Assembly: GCA_913054205.1 (NCBI GenBank)
Contig: CAJXJM010000058.1
Span: 1 to 9,662, forward strand
From: an uncultured Rhodospirillaceae bacterium
GTDB taxonomy: Bacteria; Pseudomonadota; Alphaproteobacteria; Rhodospirillales; UBA2165
Reading direction: 5' to 3'
Length of the DNA stretch: 9,662 bases
The notes beneath the pieces are model-generated. The model saw only the letters and a program-made list of their open reading frames with translations, had not been told where the DNA came from and searched no databases. Position numbers and translations under genes: made by a program. Shown here piece after piece: positions 5,519 through 9,662 of the stretch; the stretch's first letter is position 1; every line of letters starts with the position of its first letter.

Positions 5519-6592
5519 TTATATCGAGTGAATATCGCCGCCAGTCAATGGTCTGGGGACACCGGTCGTTGTTGGAAAGCTCAACGGCAACTTTAGCAGC
5601 GAGCGGACCGCCATAAAAGCAAAGGCCTGCGCTTCGATTGCATCGCCGTTCCATCCTTCACTTTCAACCGGTGCAACATTTCCCTCAACTCGTTTGGCCA
5701 ATTCAGCCATCATAAATGAATTGTGGCGCCCACCCCCCGTGACACGCCATTTGGATGCAGGTTCTGGAAAATGCGTTGCCGCGCGCGCGATGGTCTCAAC
5801 AGTGAACGCCACCAATGTCGCCGCCGCGTCTTCAGTCGATAAAGTCTCTACTATCGAAAAATCAAAGGCGTTTCGATCGAGTGATTTTGGCGGCAGCTGA
5901 TCAAAATATCGATGCTCAAGCCAACCAGCTAACATCTCTGCATTAACTTCGCCTCTACGCGCCAGAGAACCATCTTCGTCATAGCTGCTTCCGGTTCTGG
6001 ATTGAACTAAATCATCAATTGCAGCGTTGCCCGGACCGGTATCAAATGCCAGTAATTGATCCCTGCCAACAAAACTTACGTTCGCCACGCCGCCTATATT
6101 TACGATGACGAATGCTTGTTCATAGTCCGCGGCGAGTGCTTGATGATAGACGGGCGCAAACGGCGCACCTTCTCCGCCTGCCGCGACATCTTTGCTGCGA
6201 AAATTGTTCACCACTGCGCAGCCTGTCAATTCAGAGAGCAACGCGCCATCGCCAATTTGCAATGTGAACCGATTTTCCGGCTCATGAAGGATGGTTTGTC
6301 CGTGAAACCCAATAATGTCGATATCAGACCTAGAAAGGCTGTGTTTGTGCAACAGATCGCTCACCAGTTCTGCATGCTGGCGGGTGAGTTCTTCTTCGAG
6401 ATCATCTGGTGCCTGTTTGGTGCCCAAGGCGTCCCGCAAGCGATCGCGAAATTCAGGCTCATAGGATTTGCTTTCGAACGGCCCAAAGGACGTGATGGAA
6501 CTGCCATCGGTTTTAATAATGGCGGCATCCATTCCATCCAACGACGTGCCACTCATGAGCCCCAAGGCGGTATATATTTTTGTTTCTGCCAT
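5519..6592 (-). CDS. anmK: Anhydro-N-acetylmuramic acid kinase
   Basis: AnmK opens the 1,6-anhydro ring of anhydro-MurNAc and phosphorylates it with ATP to give MurNAc-6-phosphate, a cytosolic step of peptidoglycan recycling. The 357-residue protein is of normal family length. Motifs: N-terminal ATP site GLMSGTSLDGMDAA (11-24), GFHGQTILHEP (95-105), LQIGDGALL, AAGGEGAPFAPVYHQAL (137-153), VNIGGVANVSF (164-174), FDTGPGN (183-189) whose Asp184 aligns with the catalytic base, TGGGRHNSFMMAEL (285-298), and WNGDAIEAQAFAFMAVRSL. Oddity: VVNNFRSKD has Asn130 where E. coli and other members have Asp (DFR or DMR). The ATG at 6592 follows a close TAGGT. The gene is divergent from tyrS and convergent with the hydrolase gene. 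MurNAc-6-P would next need MurQ or another route, not seen in this window. Confidence 0.95.
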   Translation of the reverse strand: MAETKIYTALGLMSGTSLDGMDAAIIKTDGSSITSFGPFESKSYEPEFRDRLRDALGTKQAPDDLEEELTRQHAELVSDLLHKHSLSRSDIDIIGFHGQTILHEPENRFTLQIGDGALLSELTGCAVVNNFRSKDVAAGGEGAPFAPVYHQALAADYEQAFVIVNIGGVANVSFVGRDQLLAFDTGPGNAAIDDLVQSRTGSSYDEDGSLARRGEVNAEMLAGWLEHRYFDQLPPKSLDRNAFDFSIVETLSTEDAAATLVAFTVETIARAATHFPEPASKWRVTGGGRHNSFMMAELAKRVEGNVAPVESEGWNGDAIEAQAFAFMAVRSLLKLPLSFPTTTGVPRPLTGGDIHSI

Positions 6593-6652
6593 TACCTATT
6601 TTTTCAAAGTATTTTCATAGTATGTAGAGGGGTCCGTTGTACCACTAGAATG

Positions 6653-6681
6653 ATTATGCTAAACGACCGCTTAAGATACAA
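6653..6681 (-). promoter_or_regulatory. Possible anmK promoter
   Basis: On the minus strand TTGTAT (6681-6676) and CATAAT (6658-6653) are separated by 17 bases, upstream of anmK in the 142-base anmK-tyrS intergenic region. The predicted start near 6646 would give a leader of about 54 bases. For tyrS on the plus strand I found only poorly spaced candidates and call none. Confidence 0.4.
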
Positions 6682-6734
6682 TTTCAACTCTTAAAATAGT
6701 ATTGCACCCTTTGCATAAGAGACAGATCGAGACC

Positions 6735-7991
6735 ATGGCAAGTTACAAATCGGATTTTTTAAACGCGGTCACTGAACGCGGTTTTATGCATCAATGCACG
6801 GATATTGATGCTTTGGATGCACGTGCATCGACGGAAATAATTCCGGCTTATATTGGATTTGATTGCACCGCACCTAGTCTCCATGTTGGTTCCCTTTTGC
6901 CGGTTATGCTGCTCAGATGGCTGCAAAAAACCGGCCACAAGCCCATTGTGCTTATGGGCGGCGGCACGACAAAAGTTGGCGATCCATCCGGTAAGGATGA
7001 AAGCCGCCAGCTTTTGACGACGGAAAAAATCAACGAAAACATGGACGGTATTAAATCGATTTTTTCGAAATACCTTACTTTTGGTGACGGCCCAACTGAC
7101 GCCATCATGGTTAACAATGCAGATTGGCTGGATACGCTCCAATATATCGATTTTCTGCGATCCTATGGCCCACATTTTACGATCAATCGGATGCTCACCT
7201 TTGACAGCGTCAAACTGCGCCTTGATCGCGAACAACCGCTGACTTTTCTAGAGTTCAACTACATGATCCTCCAGGCTTATGATTTCCTTGAGCTTTCGAG
7301 GCGCAACGATTGCCTGATGCAAATGGGTGGCTCTGATCAATGGGGCAATATCGTTAATGGTGTTGAGTTGGGTAGACGCGTAGATAGCACCCAATTATTT
7401 GGTCTAACCACACCATTAATGACAACATCTTCCGGAGCGAAGATGGGCAAAACCGCTGCCGGTGCGGTTTGGCTCGATGGGGCGCAATTATCGCCTTATG
7501 ATTTTTGGCAATTTTGGCGCAACACAGAAGACGCCGATGTCGGACGTTTCATGCGACTTTTTACCGAATTGCCGCTTGATGAAATTGCCCGCTTCGAAAG
7601 TCTCAAGGATGCCGAAATCAACGAGGCCAAAAAAATTCTCGCCAATGAAGTCACCAAATTATGCCACGGCGAAGACGCGGCCAAAAAGGCAGCTAAAACC
7701 GCGCAAGAAACTTTTGAAGGTGCCGGCACCAGCACTGATCTGCCAACGGTCGAGCTGCCTAAAGCTGAGCTTGAAAGCGGCATTCCAGCATTTGATCTTC
7801 TCCGCCAAGCCGGATTGGCAAGCTCCAACGGTGAAGCCCGCCGCCTTATTAAAGGTAACGGCGCGCGCTTGAACGACCAAGTTATTCAGGATGAAACGCA
7901 GGTAATTTCACTTTCGGACAACAATGAAAATGGCGTTATTAAATTATCCGCTGGCAAAAAACGTCATATCCTCATTCGAGCGGCGGAATAA
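6735..7991 (+). CDS. tyrS: Tyrosyl-tRNA synthetase
   Basis: TyrRS attaches tyrosine to tRNA-Tyr in the cytosol. The protein is 418 residues, against about 424 in E. coli. The class I catalytic domain shows [18 protein letters not shown] with the HIGH-like HVGS at 50-53, [18 protein letters not shown] (74-91), the tyrosine/ATP pocket [12 protein letters not shown] (198-209), and the KMSKS-like loop [11 protein letters not shown] (236-246). A C-terminal S4 RNA-binding domain covers about 350-415 ([20 protein letters not shown], then [14 protein letters not shown]). All signatures are intact. I chose the ATG at 6735; an upstream in-frame TTG at 6702 would add 11 residues without homology support. 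Upstream is a GAGACAGATCGAGACC stretch with weak ribosome-site potential. No T-box or other leader structure is evident in the 142-base upstream region. It is divergent from anmK and convergent with the AsmA-like gene. Confidence 0.97.
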   Translation: MASYKSDFLNAVTERGFMHQCTDIDALDARASTEIIPAYIGFDCTAPSLHVGSLLPVMLLRWLQKTGHKPIVLMGGGTTKVGDPSGKDESRQLLTTEKINENMDGIKSIFSKYLTFGDGPTDAIMVNNADWLDTLQYIDFLRSYGPHFTINRMLTFDSVKLRLDREQPLTFLEFNYMILQAYDFLELSRRNDCLMQMGGSDQWGNIVNGVELGRRVDSTQLFGLTTPLMTTSSGAKMGKTAAGAVWLDGAQLSPYDFWQFWRNTEDADVGRFMRLFTELPLDEIARFESLKDAEINEAKKILANEVTKLCHGEDAAKKAAKTAQETFEGAGTSTDLPTVELPKAELESGIPAFDLLRQAGLASSNGEARRLIKGNGARLNDQVIQDETQVISLSDNNENGVIKLSAGKKRHILIRAAE

Positions 7992-7996
7992 AACAG

Positions 7997-8020
7997 AGCC
8001 AGCGTCGGCTTTAATTATTT
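7997..8020. terminator. Weak hairpin between convergent tyrS and AsmA-like genes
   Basis: AGCC (7997-8000) pairs with GGCT (8007-8010) around a six-base loop, followed on the plus strand by a T-rich tract TTAATTATTTT; on the minus strand CTGTTTTATT follows. The 29-base gap between the two stops must hold any terminator, and this is the only candidate. A four-pair stem is short, so support is limited. Confidence 0.35.
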
Positions 8021-9662
8021 TCAGCTTTTTTTATCTTTTGGACGATCAAAGATTCCAAATAGCCTGCGCAAAATTCCAGGAGCTAAAACCGACAAAGGAT
8101 TGGTAGAAATATCAGGGTCTTTTATGCTGCCCGTCATCGAATAGTTCGCGGCAAACACACCACCATCTTTTTCGCCCCCTGAAAACAGCAAACCAATTAT
8201 GGGAATTCGCGTCAGCGCCGTGTTGAGGGCATAAGCCGGCACAATAGTGCCTTTAAGATCAACGCTCTCCACAGCCGTATTAAGCGTTCCAGATGCCGTT
8301 AGGCCGAGCGACAAACCTGTAACCGTTGCATCCTTGATCGTGATCACATCATCTACCGATTCAAACGGCACATCAAATTTTGCAAACGCCAATCCCAAAC
8401 CACCCAAATTTTCAATAATGCCGGTCACGGAAGCAACGTTTAACAATTCTGCCAACACCGGCGCGTTAATCACTCGAAAATTTTCGATAAGTGCATGCCC
8501 AGAAAATTTACTGTCCGGTGTCATGTCTGCATATTCACCCGTAAGAGTTAACCGGCCACCGATCAAGTTATCATAATAGTCGAATGTTTGAAGTGCTGTG
8601 CCGGCATCATTTGAGGTGATCTGGAGATTTCGTTTTCCGCCTTTTGAGGAGAGCGCAACAACGAAGTTTTTGCTACCGCCGAGGCTACTGTTGAGTTGGA
8701 TTTGATCCCACACCCAGCCATCAAAAGCCATCTCACCGTTCAATTGCCTGAGAAATTTGCCTGGATAAAGCTGCACTGATTGGACATTCAGAGACAAGGT
8801 GAGCGAATCGCCTTTTTCAAATCTGCCGCCATCATCTTCGGCGGCAAGCCAAGACCTTAAATCAAGTCGAGGACCGCTCACATCGATGTCCCAGCCGTTT
8901 TTATTTGGCCCTCCAACCGGCGCAATAACAGCTCGAAGTTCGGTATCCCCAAAGCGGAGACGGCCAATCGTGACCTTGCTCAATTTTCCTTTTTCATCAA
9001 ACGATGCGTTTGCGAGCAGTTCCATCCCGCCGCCATTCAACTCAATTTTGGGAACCGAATTAAATCCGCTCTCGGAGAATTTCGCCTCCACTACAGCATT
9101 GGCAGCTACTTTGGGAGATTTAACCCATCCCAAATTAGGGAGCGTCATCGATGTGTCTTTAAGATCGAGCTTCGCTATTAAGTCACCAGATTTGTCAGGT
9201 TTAATATTGGCAGTGACCTCCGCACCAATAACGCCTCTCATGTATTCATCGGTGAAGGGTACAAAATTAAATTTCAGCTTTTCTCGCCACGCCTGATCAC
9301 TGACTTTCGCCTTGAGCTTATATTGTCGCTGAAATTTACTTTTATCGGCAAAATTCTCAGTCCATTGAATATCAGTTTCAACGCCGCCGAGCAGCCCCCC
9401 TCCTTTAATCGTCATAGATTTATTGTTTGCCGTTAAAATGAGATCGGCTTTGTTTAAATCGAGGCCCAGAGCAACTTTTGGAACATCAACATTTTTGAGG
9501 ATCGCACTCGCAGACGCCGTCACAGTATCGGCTGTCATTTTGCGCTCCAGCAGAAAATTAAGCGCTATCTTGGCGGACACGTCTCCTTTTGCATTATTGG
9601 CTGTGAACCCTACCGATTTGGCAAACTCCAAGGGTTTACTGTCGATCACTTTGAGCGCCGTA
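8021..9662 (-). CDS. AsmA/YhdP-like envelope protein (DUF3971 type), N-terminus outside window
   Basis: The last 546 residues of a long protein whose frame stays open to the right edge; the stop is TGA at 8023-8021. The sequence is rich in alternating hydrophobic and polar beta-strand segments with frequent Gly and Asp, as in AsmA-like proteins that form long lipid-transfer grooves between inner and outer membranes. The C-terminal part (about residues 385-535 of this fragment) carries the family pattern: GHALIENFRVINAPVLAELL, GIIENLGGLGLAFAKFDVPF, LKGTIVPAYALN, IPIIGLLFSGGEKDGGVFA, YSMTGSIKDPDISTNPLS and VLAPGILRRLF. It ends in a charged tail, DRPKDKKS. Related E. coli proteins (YhdP, TamB, YdbH) support phospholipid movement to the outer membrane; that role here is inference. 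The usual N-terminal transmembrane helix, if present, is outside the window. A GTG at 9649 is an internal valine codon, not a start, because homologous-looking sequence continues upstream. Confidence 0.8.
   Translation of the reverse strand, partial: TALKVIDSKPLEFAKSVGFTANNAKGDVSAKIALNFLLERKMTADTVTASASAILKNVDVPKVALGLDLNKADLILTANNKSMTIKGGGLLGGVETDIQWTENFADKSKFQRQYKLKAKVSDQAWREKLKFNFVPFTDEYMRGVIGAEVTANIKPDKSGDLIAKLDLKDTSMTLPNLGWVKSPKVAANAVVEAKFSESGFNSVPKIELNGGGMELLANASFDEKGKLSKVTIGRLRFGDTELRAVIAPVGGPNKNGWDIDVSGPRLDLRSWLAAEDDGGRFEKGDSLTLSLNVQSVQLYPGKFLRQLNGEMAFDGWVWDQIQLNSSLGGSKNFVVALSSKGGKRNLQITSNDAGTALQTFDYYDNLIGGRLTLTGEYADMTPDSKFSGHALIENFRVINAPVLAELLNVASVTGIIENLGGLGLAFAKFDVPFESVDDVITIKDATVTGLSLGLTASGTLNTAVESVDLKGTIVPAYALNTALTRIPIIGLLFSGGEKDGGVFAANYSMTGSIKDPDISTNPLSVLAPGILRRLFGIFDRPKDKKS

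Noticed and set aside
5507..5530. Terminator between the convergent hydrolase and anmK genes.
   Set aside because: The gap is nine bases; only a short GTAC palindrome is seen and no stem with a T run.
6056..6694. Plus-strand open frame of 212 codons opposite anmK.
   Set aside because: It is antisense to a well-conserved gene, has no recognisable domain and runs into the intergenic region; it looks like a shadow frame.
6702..6734. TTG at 6702 as the start of tyrS.
   Set aside because: It would add 11 residues without family support; the ATG at 6735 gives a normal TyrRS N-terminus.
8799..9296. Plus-strand open frame of 165 codons opposite the AsmA-like gene.
   Set aside because: Its Ser/Pro-rich, low-complexity composition is typical of an antisense shadow; there is no ribosome site or family match.
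1..9662. Mobile elements, CRISPR arrays, tRNA or rRNA genes, or a defence or biosynthetic island.
   Set aside because: No transposase or integrase, no regularly spaced repeats and no tRNA-like folds were recognised; gene content is housekeeping throughout.

Overview
The window looks like a chromosomal housekeeping segment from an alphaproteobacterium of moderate GC content (about half, judged by eye). The evidence is an alphaproteobacterial-style suf/isc layout (cysE, iscR, cysteine desulfurases, sufB), an anmK gene divergent from tyrS, an AsmA/DUF3971-like envelope protein, and protein motifs that read most like rhizobial and Parvibaculum-like relatives. The exact lineage cannot be fixed from this sequence. 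I see no mobile element, CRISPR array, rRNA or tRNA, and no stretch over 300 bases without a gene.

Left half (1-4594, all minus strand): an iron-sulfur cluster assembly operon read from right to left. The order is cysE (serine O-acetyltransferase), iscR (Rrf2-family Fe-S sensor), a NifS-like group I cysteine desulfurase, a second IscS-like group I cysteine desulfurase joined to the first by a TAATG overlap, then sufB, which runs off the left edge. The operon makes biochemical sense: CysE makes O-acetylserine for cysteine synthesis, the desulfurases take sulfur from cysteine, SufB is part of the scaffold that assembles clusters, and IscR senses cluster supply.

Control region (4595-4822): this holds the most informative non-coding signal. 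Two 25-bp sites whose centres lie 55 bp apart (4700-4724 and 4755-4779) each match the gammaproteobacterial type 1 IscR operator, as I recall it, at 23 of 25 positions by hand alignment. The site nearer cysE covers the -35 and spacer of a strong predicted sigma70-type promoter (TTGACT, 17 bp, TATATT) that fires towards cysE. The predicted mRNA leader also holds an A/U-rich hairpin, followed by a Shine-Dalgarno-like GAGGAGG that lies unusually far from the cysE start.

Right half: a small alpha/beta hydrolase (4823-5509, plus) diverges from the operon and converges with anmK (5519-6592, minus), an anhydro-N-acetylmuramic acid kinase for peptidoglycan recycling. anmK diverges from tyrS (6735-7991, plus), tyrosyl-tRNA synthetase. 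tyrS converges with a long AsmA-like envelope gene (8021 to the right edge, minus) whose N-terminus lies outside the window.

I found no clear undescribed system. The points worth a second look are the paired IscR operators with cysE as first gene of the Fe-S operon, the two diverged desulfurases in tandem, the unusual CysE C-terminus, and a D-to-N change at a normally conserved position in AnmK.
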